Part shown: in pieces, positions 23,401 through 32,147 of the stretch | Position numbering within the stretch: position 1 is the first letter of the stretch | How the letters are laid out: every line of letters starts with the position of its first letter | NCBI GenBank assembly: GCA_031213475.1 | Contig: JARUPZ010000004.1 | Span: 2,939,501-3,003,500, forward strand | Source: Nereocystis luetkeana | Taxonomy: Eukaryota > Sar > Phaeophyceae > Laminariales > Laminariaceae | DNA: 64,000 nt | Reading direction: 5' to 3' | Notes under the pieces: generated by a model | Seen by the model: only the letters and a program-made list of their open reading frames with translations | Databases searched by the model: none | Told to the model about the DNA's origin: nothing | Position numbers and translations under genes: made by a program

Positions 23401-26400
23401 TTGGTAAGGAGTGGTTGACATATTCTTGAGAGAAGTCGCAGTGGTTGATATATTCTTGAAAGTGGTCGAAGTTTGTTGAATTATTCTCGAAAGCGGTGGT
23501 GGCTGAAATGTGCGTGAGGTTTTGACACTCTAAATAAGCCTCAGAAATTTCTCGGAATCAAGAGATAGCGAGGGGTATGTACAGAGTTTGTGTGGACCAT
23601 CAACCGTTTCGTTGAAGCTGGAGCAAGACGTACACCCTGTAGCCTGCAGTACGTACGTACTCGTGCAGGAAAAAATAGCCGGTGCCGCAGTTGCCTTTTT
23701 TTTTTCAAGTGTAATCCTCTCAGTAAGTCGAGGGGTGTGTGCGACAAAAAGTCAACACTGCACCACACTTCCAAAGTTCGTATGACTCTGGCCGTGAGTA
23801 TAAGGAAGGTTGGGTCTTCATATTAATGTATAATCGATCCTCATGTTTTCGTCCAGAGTGGTAGGTAATGGCAGCAGACAAACCAGTGGGATGGAGAATT
23901 CCGGACGAATTTCCCAAAAGCGATTCTGTACGTGAGTGATCGTGAGACGAGACACGAACCCAACTCGCATCGACGACCATGATGTCGGCTGTCGTCAGCA
24001 TCTACTACTACTTGATGACGGAGATGGGTTTAACCCTCTAAGAACCGCAGTCCCGTTTTGGGGGCAAACCACTCAAATTTCGAATAGTTTGTCCCCGAAA
24101 CGGGACTGCGGTTCCAAAGGGATTAACTCCTCGCCTCAACTATCATCAGATCTACGAAGATCTGTGGCCACTTTTGTAATATTAATACCATGGTATTGTA
24201 TAAGATCAAGTATCCACGATCGCGGACAGAACAGTCTTTTGTTGCTCATGCGCGATCTTGTATTGCAGATATCGCCAACTGACAGTGGAGCAACGACCTG
24301 TGATCCACATTTTTTGTTTTTGTTTTGTTTTGTTTTGTTTTGTTGGTTTTTTAGTTTCCCCTCCCTTCCGGGGTCTCGAAAATGAGCTGCGGGGTGTCGG
24401 AATTGTGCTTTTGGGTGCACGCACGCATCGCCGACCCCCCCCCTGCGCTTGGTGCAAGAGTGTCTGCCTGGTCGGGAAAAACCCGACGTGCTCCGTCCCG
24501 TCATTGTAGGGATGCGAGGGTCTATGGTCATACGACTACGGTCATCCACGATAATGAGTACCCCCCCCTCCCCCCCCCCCGAAAGAATAGCTCAAAAACA
24601 TCTACGTAAGTTAACTCCTTTTCACAAGATTAATTGATAAATTCGCGTTTCATATGAGTCAGACGTAAGTTATACCAATAACTCCTTTCCCTCGCGCTTT
24701 GGATTTATCCTGCTTATGCCCATGTGTTTGGCATTCCAGCAAAAAACGGGGAACAGGTGGCGGTTCGAGACGATAGGGAGGGAGATGGGGCGTGGATTTT
24801 GGCGAGAGTGATCAAGTACGTGCCGGAGAGCCACCTCTACGAGGTGGGTGGTTGGATGCGGAGTTATCAAGGGGTGGGTCGAGATCGAAACAAGTCTCGC
24901 AATGTGTCCTGTCTTGCCCGGTTTTTTGGCTTATCGTGGCCTGTCCTGCCCTGCCACGTCATGTCCTGTCCTGTCATGTCTTGTCCTGTCATGTCCTGGC
25001 CTGGCCTGGCCTGTGATGTCATGTTCTTGCTTTTTCGTACGTACCCTTTCGGGTATTCCGGTGTTTCCCGCATTACGTCGTGTTTTTGTTGTGTTGTGTT
25101 CCGCGGTGGTTAATTGCGTTGTTTTGCGTATTTTTCGTTGACAGTATGGGACTGCCAACAAAAACCTTATCGTGCGTAGTCTTGGGTAAAACTTGAACCT
25201 ATCGTGACAGGCCCAACCTTACTCATAAAAAGGATGCTGCATGTTTTTTTTTTTGTGTATCGCCCCCCGCTGATTTTTTTTTTTTTTCATTATTGTCATG
25301 AGAGCTCCCGAAGAAAATCCAAGTACGTAGCATAATTTAGCACATGCATTCCCCATTTTTACACTTTTACGGGGAACCATAGTTAATAGGACCAAATATT
25401 GTTGGTGAAATTTTTTAAATATATAGGTTTTAACGTATACCATCGCTTTGCACACATCGGAGATATCATCAGTTTCGTCTTAGCTCATGTTGCCCGGTGG
25501 GAGCCGTGTATCCTGCATGGTCTATCGCATGTTGCCTGGGTTGGATATGTACGGTACATGTCCTTCACAGCATATCACAGCGGCAGGTTAGGATCTAGAT
25601 GATCTATCTGTAGATGATCTACTTACGTTATATCGTCATGTGTCCGACGTCTGTATTCATGTTTCAATAGGTGGCACGCACAGTATATACCAACATTATC
25701 AAACGGTCCATATTGCGTCCCTCTTTTCGCGAAATTAATTTATGACAACTGCAACCCGTCCCCACCCCCGGTGACGGAGCATGCGTTGTCATATCAACGC
25801 CGCAGCAGGGGGAAGGGGATACCATAACACTAGCCCACCCTGAGAAGGGGCGTGTATACACCTGTTCACCTGTGTGTGGTGTCATGGAAGTGGTGGAGTA
25901 ATAAACCAGCCTAATTGTTCCCTGTACGACGTTTGGGCCGCTTGCAGCTTCGCGACGATGATGCGAAGGAGGGCATGGGAGGGCTGACAGCCCCGCGCTC
26001 CTTGGTAATACGCCTGGAAGAAACGACAAAAGGAGTGCAGAAAGGAGACCGAGTCTTGGCGGTTTTCCCAGACACGACGAGTTTCTACGTCGGAACGATC
26101 CACAGGGTAAGTGGTAGGGCTGTGAGTTGGCTGATTGATAAATTGCCGACAGGGTTTTTGTGTACGAGTGAAATGCCGATACAATCGCTTGGCACAGATG
26201 GAATTTTCGGTTGCCGCTATAGTACCGGTGTTGTTGGCTGGCGCGTATGATACTGGCACTATGGAGGGACCGCCACTAATATACCACTGTACAACAGTTG
26301 GTTGCTGCCCTACCTGATAGCTATCACAGTAGTTGGCTAGGTATTGCAGTTAGTTGCCAACTAGGTATTGCAGTCAGTTGCCAACTAGGTATTGCAGTCG

Positions 26401-29400
26401 GTTGCCAACTAGGTATTGCAGTTAGTTGCCAACTAGGTATTGCAGTCAGTTGCCAACTAGGTGTTGCAGTCAGTTGCCAACTAGGTGTTGCAGTCGGTTG
26501 CCAACTAGGTATTGCAGTTAGTTGCCTGCGTTTCTTAGTCGGCTAGATAGTTTTTTACTGTTGCTGTAGTTGCCAGCTAGCCCCGCGCACCTTTGCAATA
26601 CGCCTGGACGAGACAACGAAAAGCGTGCAAAAAGGAGACCAAGTCTAGGCGGTCTTCCAGGATTATTCCAAGCTTTGACGTCGACACGATACACGCAGAC
26701 GGTCTGTGTGGAGTGTGGGCTGTGCCGACGTAAAAACTAGTTTTGTGTCCCGAAAAACCCGCAAGGCCCAGCGGCCTTTTGCCTGCCCTTGGTGGTCTCT
26801 TGTCTTGTTCAGGCGAAGTAGAGTGTCCGCGAATAATTTGGTTGGGTCGGCTTCGCTGTGTTCTGTGGCCTGCCTGGTACCACTTTGTCCCTAAGGTAAA
26901 TATAAGTACTGTTTTAAAATATTGTTACGGGGGACCATAGTTGATAGGACCTATGTTCTACATAAGACCTATGTATTCAACCATATTTACTAACAATTTT
27001 TGGTCATATTAACTATGTTTCCCCGTAATAGTGCAAAAACAGTACCAGGTACCTATTAGTTCGGAACAGAGGGGTATACAAAATACCAACCCCAACCCAC
27101 GAGAAACTAATTGCTGTGGGGAAAAGTGATAAAAAAGGACGCCTTTTAACCCAAGCATTGTTGGGCTGGGTAACTGTCTGTGCGGGTTGGTTTAGCAAAC
27201 GGAGCAACTTATGGTTCGCCTGTTTTAACCAATCAACTCCTCGTGGTTGTCGGTTTCAGATGTTTTTATGACAGAACCTAATTGGATTATCGCCAACACT
27301 CCATTGTTGCGAAGGCGAGCGGGACTAGCCGGCAAATACATTTATTCTAGCCACTTTTGTATTAACTTGAGTATATATCTAACCGGCGTCCCCGGTGGCT
27401 TGTCCGCGTGCCCGTCAAAATCAATTTCGTGGGTTCGAGTCTAACCGAGTGCACACTCTTATTAACCCTTTTAGAACCGCAGTCCCGTTTTGGGGACATA
27501 GCATTCAAACTTCAAGTAGTTTGTCCCCAAAACGGGACTGCGGTTCTAAAAGGGTTAAGGACCTTTTCCTGCCTATAACTTGAGTGGCGGAAAGCGCGAG
27601 AGCGTGAGTGAGCAACGTTCGATGAAAATCGACGAGCAGTGGGAACATGCTGAACCCTATGCACGAAAAACAAATCAAGGCGTTACAGTGGGGGGAGAAG
27701 GGACGACACCTGTGACCACGGCTTGTCCAGAAGAAGATCGCTGAGGGTAAAAACTTCCAACGAGTTAAGCTGGAAAGTGAAAATGATGATGAGTTTGCAC
27801 ACGCCGCACAAACACGAACAGGTGCTTATATTCGCTAGCTTTGTGTTTGGTTTGCGCGGCTACTATTCGTCCCGTGGACGAATGCCCTCTTCCGAAACAT
27901 GGAGCAAGTGCTCGTACTAAGGTCGAATTACCTCCGCCAGGAACCTGGGGCAAGCACCTGTCCGTGAACGAATAGTGTAACTACTTGACGAATGGACGTG
28001 GCAGGTATTCGTCGAGAACCTATTTGTGTTTGTGCGGGGTGTGCAAGTGCGGTAAGCGGCGTTTCGATATTGAATGGGACGGCGGCGGAGGGCTGGTTTT
28101 GATTGGCTGACCACAGGCTGAGGAGTGTTTCGATGTTGGCGTGATTCGGACGGAACACGGAGTTTCGGGCACGCGAGACTGGAAAGGAGCCCGTAACTGG
28201 TGCTATTTGGGGACCGTTCGTCGTAATTTTGGCAGGGTCGGGTCAGATGGGGTCACACCTAACCCGACGCGACCCGTGAGATTTCGAAGACCTCCTGACC
28301 CGACCCGACCCGACCTGATCCGACCCTTGAGGTTTCGAAGACCTCCCGGCCCGACCCGCGGGTCGGGTCATGACCCGTGAACAGCCGTCGTAAATTAGAA
28401 CCTCGCTTCGCTCGTTTGAACATATTAAAATTGGCGGTCGTGGTGTGGGTATCTGCCCTCCTTTGACCCTCGTGTGACCCTCCTTTGACCCTCCTTCGGA
28501 GCAGGTTCCGAAGGCGGCCGTGGGGTGCGAGCGGAGGATCGAGGTTAAGTTCAATGACGATGCCGACGACAATGGTCGCACTCCCGCACGACCACTACCG
28601 GCGAGGTACGTCGTGCCACTCCCAGAGGGTTTCGACGAGGAGGAGGGGAAGGCGGAAGAGGAGGACGGGGACGTGGCAAGGGCGGGTGGTGGTGGTGGTG
28701 GTGGTGGTGGTAGCGATGCAGTTGGAGTTGGTGGGGGCGGAGGAGGAGGAGGGGGAGGGGGCGCAGCAGGAGCAGGGGCGGGGGGAGGAGCAGCAGGAGG
28801 GGTGGAGGAAGACGTGGAAGAGCCGATGGGTGAGATTACGGTGGCGTGTGTGTGTGTGTTTTATGCCGGAAGAGGCATGATATCAGCCCCGCTGGTTGTG
28901 TTTTTATGTGCAGCAGTAATGGTTTCGGTGTCGGGGGGAGGGGAGCGGGGGGATGACGGTCGGACCTGCCATCTGAGCGCGATATGAGCTGCAATTTGAG
29001 CTCCGAGCTGAGCTGTGATTTAAGCTGTAATGTTTTGTTTTTTTTTCCCATCACTTTCGCTCTCCGCTTAACTCGTAGGAGTTTTTTACCCTCAGCGATC
29101 GTCTTCTGGACACGCCGTGGTCACAGGTGTCGTCCCTTCTCCCCCCCGGTACGTCCGTTCATTTTTTGTCGCGCATAGGGTTCAGCATTCCTACTGCTCG
29201 TCGATTTTCATCGAATGTAGCTAACTCACGCTCTCGCGCTTTCCGCCAATCACTTTCTGTGCAAGGAAAAGTCCTTACGATTATGCACTCGGTGATACTT
29301 GAACCCACCAAATTGATCTGAGCAGGCACGCGGACCACCTACTATTGCCACCGGGGACGCCGGCTTCACGTAAAGCGCGTTTTTTTTGTTGCTTCTGACT

Positions 29401-31863
29401 CTGCACGAATTTTTGGGTGTTTTGTGTTACCTTGTAGGCGCGGAGGATGAGGATAGTGGGGAACCGCCGTACGTGGACATGATTCGCACCGCCCTCTCAA
29501 AAATGCCAGGACGACAGGGCAACCTGCCGGCGGTCTACGCCTACATCGAGGTATGACGCCTTCCTGAAGTCGGAAAATGAATATACTATCTAGACATACA
29601 TATATCTCTGGGGGGGGGGTTAGGACACGTTGATTGCTCTTGTTGCCGACGTAACGTTTGATATTATTACATTATTGACTATAATCATGACGCGCGTGAA
29701 AAGATGGTGTTCGTGAACCCTCCTGACTTGATTTGTAGTATTTTGACCTGAAACGCGACAAAATACGATATTTTTACCCCCCTTCAGATATCAGGACGAA
29801 GTTGTGCAGAATTTGCCTGTGTCTTCACTTGCTGCCTGCGCGCGTGCGCGTGGCGTACGGTACAGATTGTTTCGTTGCAATTCGGACGCATCACCGATTA
29901 CGGGGGACCATAGTTAATAGGACCTACGGTATACATAAAAACCTATATATTTTAACCATTTTTACTTACAATATTTGGTCCTATTAACTGTGGTGTGGTC
30001 CCCCGTAATACATGGTATACAGTAGTGGCCCTCTCTATGGTGCCGGTATGGTATGCGCAAGCCAACGAAACCGCCACTATAGCGGGATCCGGCACTAACT
30101 GCTCCGCATACTTTTAATACTACACTGATGCATTTCACCAATGCTAAACCAAGCGATTCCACAAGCGCTATACGCAACCAGCAGCCGGCACTACTCCACC
30201 GCCACTATGGAGGGACCATTACTGTACCAACAGCCCGGGCGGCGTTTTTGTGTTGGATGCCGTAATGTATAGTCAGTTTTTGTTCCCCCCTGTAGAGTCC
30301 CTGAATGAGGGGTCCTTTTAGGACTGCAGTCCCGTTTTGGGGACAAATTACTTATTATTTGACTGGTTTGTCCCCAAACGGGACTGCGGTTCTAAAAGGG
30401 TGAAGGACCCGCGAAAAGGGAAAACAGATAGAAGGGACCTCAAATTTTATTATTACAAATTTATGCTCGCCATTTTCGCCCACCGTACCGTAGCGGGAAG
30501 GGGGGAGAAGAGCCTGCTATGTGACCCCGGATCTGAGTTACGAGTTGGAAGGAGAGACAGAAGAAGATGTGCGAAGATAATGAATGGGATGAGAAAAAAA
30601 AAGAAAAAAAAAACGTTATCGGGGAACCCCGCAACAGAAGGAAAACCGAGTAAGAGGAACCGAAAAGTTCTGCGCGAAAGGTTCGCCCACTGTTGTCAGG
30701 GAACCTCGCGATAAGGAACGGTATGCGAGGCACCTCGATTTTCTGCTCGCCGGTTTTTGCGCACTATAGAGTGATTCTGAGGGACCGGTACCAATGCTGA
30801 TGGGGAGCGTAGGTGAAACATACCTGGTGAGGGACTTTCAAGCCCAAACGCACTATTAATAGTAACCCCTCCAGGATAGGAGCGCAGTCCCGTTTGGGTG
30901 ACACACCACTCGAAATTGTTGAGTAGTTTGTCCCGAAAGCGGGACTGCGGTGCTAAAAAGGGTTCAACAGGGCCCGTTAAAAGGGGCTGCCTATTTTTCC
31001 GTACCGATACTCCCGTTAGTGACGGTTTACGCCTGCATCAATGCAAGCGTCGTCCACAGGTAATGTTTTTGTGTTCACGTAGTATTTCGGGCTACATATA
31101 GCAGCACAGGCCTTCACGAGCTACAGTACAATGGGGTAGATTACGTGTAACCCTCTGGACGGAAATACAAGGACCGCTTGGTATTCATATCGTTGTGTAA
31201 GCGTTCCTTATATTTCTGGCCCGAGCGGTATCACTCGAAAAGGCGGAAATGTAAGGACCGTTGGGGTATAAATGTGAAGACTAAGCACTTCTTGTATTTC
31301 CACCCAAACGAGATATATGTACGTAGCTTGTATGCTTTCTGTGCGCGGTATCCTGCATCCTTCCTGTGCGCGGGCGGTATCCGGTATCCTTCCTGTTTCC
31401 TGTATCTTATATCCTGTATCCGTCCTGAATCTTGTATCCGGCGTCCTTCCTGTGTCTTGTTTCCTGTATTCGTCCGGTGCCCCGTCCCCTCCCTGTATCC
31501 TGCATCCTTCCTTTTCGTGTGTCCTTCCTGTCGTCATGCGTCCTTTGCTGTATCTTGTATCCTGTATGCCCTGTTATCCCTCCTGTGTCCTGTGTTCTGT
31601 ATCCTGCCTGTGCCCTGTACCATCCCTCATGTATCTTTCCTGTGTCTTGCACCCTTCCTCTATCCTTGCTGTTGATCGATCGATCGCACGATTTTTTGCG
31701 CTTCCCCCAGGAGCACTACCACGACCGGCTGAACTGGAAAAGCGAGTCGAGCCTTCGCCGCACGCCCGCGTGGAAGTCTTCCGTCCGGCGCACCCTGGCG
31801 CGCAACCCCTGCTTCTGCCACGCCGGCACGCCGGAAAGAAACGTCTACACCCTCGCCGAATGA
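11289..31863 (+). CDS. SAP30-domain / SGF29-Tudor / forkhead-like fusion protein, nine exons
   Basis: Exons: 11289-11467, 20206-20304, 20780-21361, 22129-22453, 24740-24843, 25948-26106, 28505-28829, 29438-29550, 31711-31863. All junctions are GT-AG and all phases agree. From the ATG at 11357 the protein is 656 aa; the first exon is open further upstream (59 codons), so an earlier start is possible. Order: SAP30-type Sin3-binding domain (about 31-90), Gly/His-rich linker (about 150-255), second Gly-rich linker with the basic run PPLKKRKGG (about 365), SGF29-type tandem Tudor module (about 373-503), Glu/Gly-rich linker, forkhead-like winged helix (about 577-656). It should be nuclear and act in histone deacetylation or SAGA-type chromatin reading. 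The usual SGF29 coiled coil is not seen. Two separate genes are the main alternative. Confidence 0.8.
17560..17715 (+). repeat. GATC-rich dispersed repeat (family D)
   Basis: Built from variants of CAGATAGATCATGATCTA, followed by a conserved CCTGCACAGATC / CTCATAATGGGAGGTGAGGA segment. Other copies are near 18660, 20430, 21390, 23040, 25470, 45400, 52570 and 59290. Confidence 0.6.
17798..17883. mobile_element. piggyBac-type MITE (family A), left end eroded
   Basis: GCAGTCCCGTTTTGGGGGC faces CCCACAGTCGGGACCGCGG. TTAA survives at the right end only. Confidence 0.75.
18655..18935. repeat. GATC-rich dispersed repeat (family D)
   Basis: Two partial D segments in opposite senses around 18660-18790 and 18830-18935, with the internal ATGTTTTCTGGGTTGGATGA seen in other copies. 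Confidence 0.55.
19010..19400 (+). repeat. Palindromic repeat family G, copy 2, with flank
   Basis: The core GTGTGTTATCTTATCAC followed by GTGTGATAA lies at 19339-19373. About 200 bp of upstream sequence (ACACAACCCCTGGGATTGTG..) appears to belong to the element, since related words occur before the copies near 7200 and 62200. Confidence 0.45.
20206..20304 (+). CDS. Gene 1 exon 2: core of Sin3-binding domain
   Basis: A strong pyrimidine tract and CAG precede 20206; the donor is CAG|GTACGG. The 33 codons include TLQKYCALHSINTRP and end in HF. This aligns without gaps to the SAP30 family pattern T-L-x-x-Y ... T-R-P ... L ... H-F as I recall it. SAP30 uses this helical segment to bind PAH3 of Sin3. 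Confidence 0.8.
20425..20600 (+). repeat. GATC-rich repeat (family D), left of exon 3
   Basis: Contains three tandem CAGATAGATTATCTA units, then CCTGCCGTTATGAGAGGTT and a GATCCAACCCAGGAA segment shared with other D copies. Confidence 0.6.
20780..21361 (+). CDS. Gene 1 exon 3: end of Sin3-binding domain and Gly-rich linker
   Basis: The acceptor is CCCTTCAG|GAG and the donor AAG|GTGTGT. The exon opens with DEEGVMTSFLHRV, which matches the D-E-x-x-V-x-x-F helix closing SAP30 domains. The remainder is a low-complexity linker with two long Gly runs (about 21025-21065 and 21215-21265), His-rich HHHNDYRHGHGGH and Arg-Gly pairs. If the donor is skipped, the frame stops 15 bases later (TGA 21374-21376), so a short SAP30-only isoform of about 269 aa is possible. 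Confidence 0.75.
21385..21680 (+). repeat. GATC-rich repeat (family D), right of exon 3
   Basis: One of the fuller D copies: left GATC cluster, CCTGCCGTTATGAGATG, CCCACCCGGCAACATGAGCT, and right end TCTGCCCTGAAAGATCTA. Confidence 0.6.
22129..22453 (+). CDS. Gene 1 exon 4: Gly-rich linker with nuclear signal
   Basis: The acceptor is CCCGCGCAG|CCG (phase 0) and the donor GAG|GTGAGG (phase 1). The exon encodes RTGGGRGRGSRG-type RGG repeats, long Gly runs and, near its end, APPLKKRKGGGG, a classical monopartite nuclear-localisation pattern. No domain is present. RGG repeats often bind RNA. Confidence 0.7.
22526..22671. mobile_element. hAT-type MITE, diverged copy in gene 1 intron 4
   Basis: Starts CAGGGTTTTTCACGGGT and ends near GTGGACAGCACTG with repeated GACCCGACCC inside. 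T-rich flanks on both sides prevent a clear call of the 8 bp duplication. Confidence 0.6.
23035..23265 (+). repeat. GATC-rich repeat (family D)
   Basis: Carries AGATAGATTACC.., CCTGCCCTTATGAGATG and right end TGAATGATCTAGGTCATG. After it (23320-23510), a degenerate repeat of GTGGTTGAAATATTCTTGAAA units runs for about 190 bp. Confidence 0.55.
24030..24126. mobile_element. piggyBac-type MITE (family A)
   Basis: TTAA at both ends; arms CCCTCTAAGAACCGCAGTCC and its complement; TTTGTCCCCGAAACGGG in the right arm. Confidence 0.85.
24395..24560 (+). repeat. Dispersed repeat K, truncated copy
   Basis: Shares the core GCGCTTGGTGCAAG..GCCTGCCTGGTCGG and GGTCTATGGTCATACGAC with copies at 48224-48450, 53341-53553 and (inverted) 59690-59884. 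Confidence 0.6.
24740..24843 (+). CDS. Gene 1 exon 5: SGF29 Tudor 1
   Basis: The acceptor is ATTCCAG|CA (phase 1) and the donor GAG|GTGGGT. The exon encodes GEQVAVRDD then WILARVIKYVPESHLYE. The order G-x-x-V-A ... W-I-L-A-x-V-x-x-Y ... Y-E is the start of the SGF29 C-terminal tandem Tudor domain, which in yeast and human reads H3K4me2/3 within SAGA-type acetyltransferases. Confidence 0.8.
24931..25025 (+). repeat. CCTGT/CATGT pentamer tract
   Basis: Degenerate TGTCC/TGCCC/TGGCC pentamers in gene 1 intron 5, with every five-base step retained. Confidence 0.7.
25368..25444 (+). mobile_element. mariner-type MITE (family B), right part missing
   Basis: Starts TACGGGGAACCATAG and keeps the AT-rich centre but lacks the right inverted arm. 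Confidence 0.65.
25465..25625 (-). repeat. GATC-rich repeat (family D), inverted
   Basis: Contains AGCTCATGTTGCCCGGTGGGA and ends in GATCTATCTGTAGATGATC, the complement of the other copies. Confidence 0.5.
25948..26106 (+). CDS. Gene 1 exon 6: SGF29 Tudor 1/2 junction
   Basis: The acceptor is GCTTGCAG|CTT (phase 0) and the donor AGG|GTAAGT (phase 0). It starts LRDDDAKEG, which continues the Tudor 1 strand (YE | LRDDD), and ends KGDRVLAVFPDTTSFYVGTI. The phrase V-L-A-x-x-P-x-T-T-x-F-Y is the most conserved piece of SGF29 Tudor 2 and carries aromatic residues of the methyl-lysine pocket region. A decayed copy of this exon lies at 26578-26699. Confidence 0.85.
26331..26526 (+). repeat. 24 bp minisatellite, about 8 units
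   Basis: The unit is about AACTAGGTATTGCAGT plus (C/T)(A/G)GTTGCC. Copies differ at two or three positions only. It lies between gene 1 exon 6 and its decayed duplicate. Confidence 0.85.
26578..26699 (+). pseudogene. Decayed duplicate of gene 1 exon 6
   Basis: Aligns along its length with about 25976-26106 (for example CGCCTGGA(A/C)GA, then AAAGGAGACC). In the frame of the real exon it reads RTFAIRLDETTKSVQKGDQV, then a TAG at the position of the Leu of VLAVF, and a later TGA. The donor GTAAGT is lost. It cannot serve as an alternative exon in this frame. Confidence 0.8.
26926..27027. mobile_element. mariner-type MITE (family B)
   Basis: TA-flanked; left arm CGGGGGACCATAGTTGATAG, right arm ending AACTATGTTTCCCCG with substitutions. 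Confidence 0.8.
27384..27800 (+). mobile_element. tRNA-related SINE interrupted by a piggyBac-type MITE
   Basis: The head CGGCGTCCCCGGTGGC with box B-like GTGGGTTCGAGTC ends at 27461. The MITE fills 27462-27558. The body then continues with GCGGAAAGCGCGAGAGCGTG, GAAAATCGACGAGCAGTGGG and CACCTGTGACCACGGC. The same body occurs inverted at 29047-29366 and in the plus sense at 61480-61690, which fixes the family. Confidence 0.65.
27462..27558. mobile_element. piggyBac-type MITE (family A), near-perfect
   Basis: TTAA at both ends and nearly perfect arms of about 35 bp (CCCTTTTAGAACCGCAGTCC and complement). Looks young. Confidence 0.9.
28227..28385. mobile_element. hAT-type MITE, copy 2
   Basis: A 159 bp element with GGTCGGGTCA arms and right end GACCCGTGAACAGC. 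It is flanked by an exact 8 bp duplication, CGTCGTAA (28219-28226 and 28386-28393). It lies just upstream of gene 1 exon 7. Confidence 0.8.
28505..28829 (+). CDS. Gene 1 exon 7: end of SGF29 Tudor 2 and acidic/Gly linker
   Basis: The acceptor is GGAGCAG|GTT (phase 0) and the donor ATGG|GTGAGA (phase 1). The first part, RRIEVKFNDDADDNG followed by RYVVPLPEGF, matches the SGF29 closing pattern (Y/V-x-x-F-x-D-D ... R-Y-V-V-P-L-P). Then come an acidic run (DEEEGKAEEEDGD) and a Gly/Ala-rich linker. Confidence 0.8.
29047..29366 (-). mobile_element. tRNA-related SINE, minus strand, in gene 1 intron 7
   Basis: Inverted copy of the 27384-27800 SINE without the MITE. Its head complement lies near 29330-29366 (GCCACCGGGGACGCCGG) and its 3' body near 29047-29160. 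Confidence 0.6.
29438..29550 (+). CDS. Gene 1 exon 8: winged-helix N-terminal half
   Basis: The acceptor is CTTGTAG|GC (phase 1) and the donor GAG|GTATGA. It encodes EPPYVDMIRTALSKMPG, then GNLPAVYAYIE. The arrangement P-P-Y-x-x-x-I-x-x-A-L ... L-x-x-x-Y-x-x-I is that of helices 1 and 2 in forkhead domains and related winged helices. Confidence 0.75.
29899..30007. mobile_element. mariner-type MITE (family B)
   Basis: TA-flanked; both arms well conserved (CGGGGGACCATAGTTAATAG and complement) with a 5 bp insertion (GTGTG region) in the right arm. In gene 1 intron 8. Confidence 0.85.
30313..30404. mobile_element. piggyBac-type MITE (family A)
   Basis: Arms CTTTTAGGACTGCAGTCCCG and CGGGACTGCGGTTCTAAAAG; TTAA eroded to TGAA at the right end. 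Confidence 0.8.
30405..30610 (+). repeat. SINE-like tail segment shared with 42520-42650
   Basis: Shares GTACCGTAGCGGGAAGGGG, CTATGTGACCCCGGATCTGA and GTTGGAAGGAGAGA with the SINE at 42302-42651, then ends in an A-rich tract. Confidence 0.6.
30863..30966. mobile_element. piggyBac-type MITE (family A), diverged
   Basis: Left arm altered (GGATAGGAGCGCAGTCCCG); right arm CGGGACTGCGGTGCTAAAAA. Confidence 0.7.
31350..31670 (+). repeat. CCTGTATCC / CCTTCCTGTG tract
   Basis: About 320 bp of degenerate pentamer-based TCCTG repeats just before gene 1 exon 9. The several long frames here are artefacts of the repeat. Confidence 0.75.
31711..31863 (+). CDS. Gene 1 exon 9: winged-helix C-terminal half and stop
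   Basis: The acceptor is TTCCCCCAG|GAG (phase 0) and the stop TGA 31861-31863. It encodes RRTPAWKSSVRRTLARNPCF and ends VYTLAE. W-K-x-S-V-R-x-x-L-x-x-N-x-C-F corresponds to the DNA-recognition helix 3 of forkhead domains (W-x-N-S-I-R-H-N-L-S-L-N-x-x-F), but the Asn-Ser-Ile-Arg-His core reads Ser-Ser-Val-Arg-Arg. It may contact DNA or nucleosomes differently. Confidence 0.75.
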   Translation, partial: EHYHDRLNWKSESSLRRTPAWKSSVRRTLARNPCFCHAGTPERNVYTLAE

Positions 31864-32147
31864 CGCTGACGCCATTCCACACAGTGTTGTCGATAGCCGG
31901 AATAGTTGCTACGGGTACCATACGAATATTCAGGGCCAACGATGGATAAAAGAAGGAGTTATCTCCCTATGTGTAGAGACCATGTTTGGTTCTGATTATT
32001 TTATTCCCCCGCAAATATTGCGGCGCAATACAACTCAACCGAAGCGAGTGTATTCTTTTGTCGCCGGCGGACAGTTGGCAATCGTTGCGATGGCGGGCTG
32101 ATACGATACTCCCTTTAGAATCCACATTTTTTTTTTTTTTCAGATAA

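Noticed and set aside
26331-26526. CRISPR-like regular array of 24 bp units
   Set aside because: There are no distinct spacers; units are contiguous and nearly identical, so it is a minisatellite in an intron.
31178-31949. Cys/Leu/Ser-rich frames before gene 1 exon 9
   Set aside because: They arise from the TCCTG pentamer tract and run through the real exon in wrong frames.
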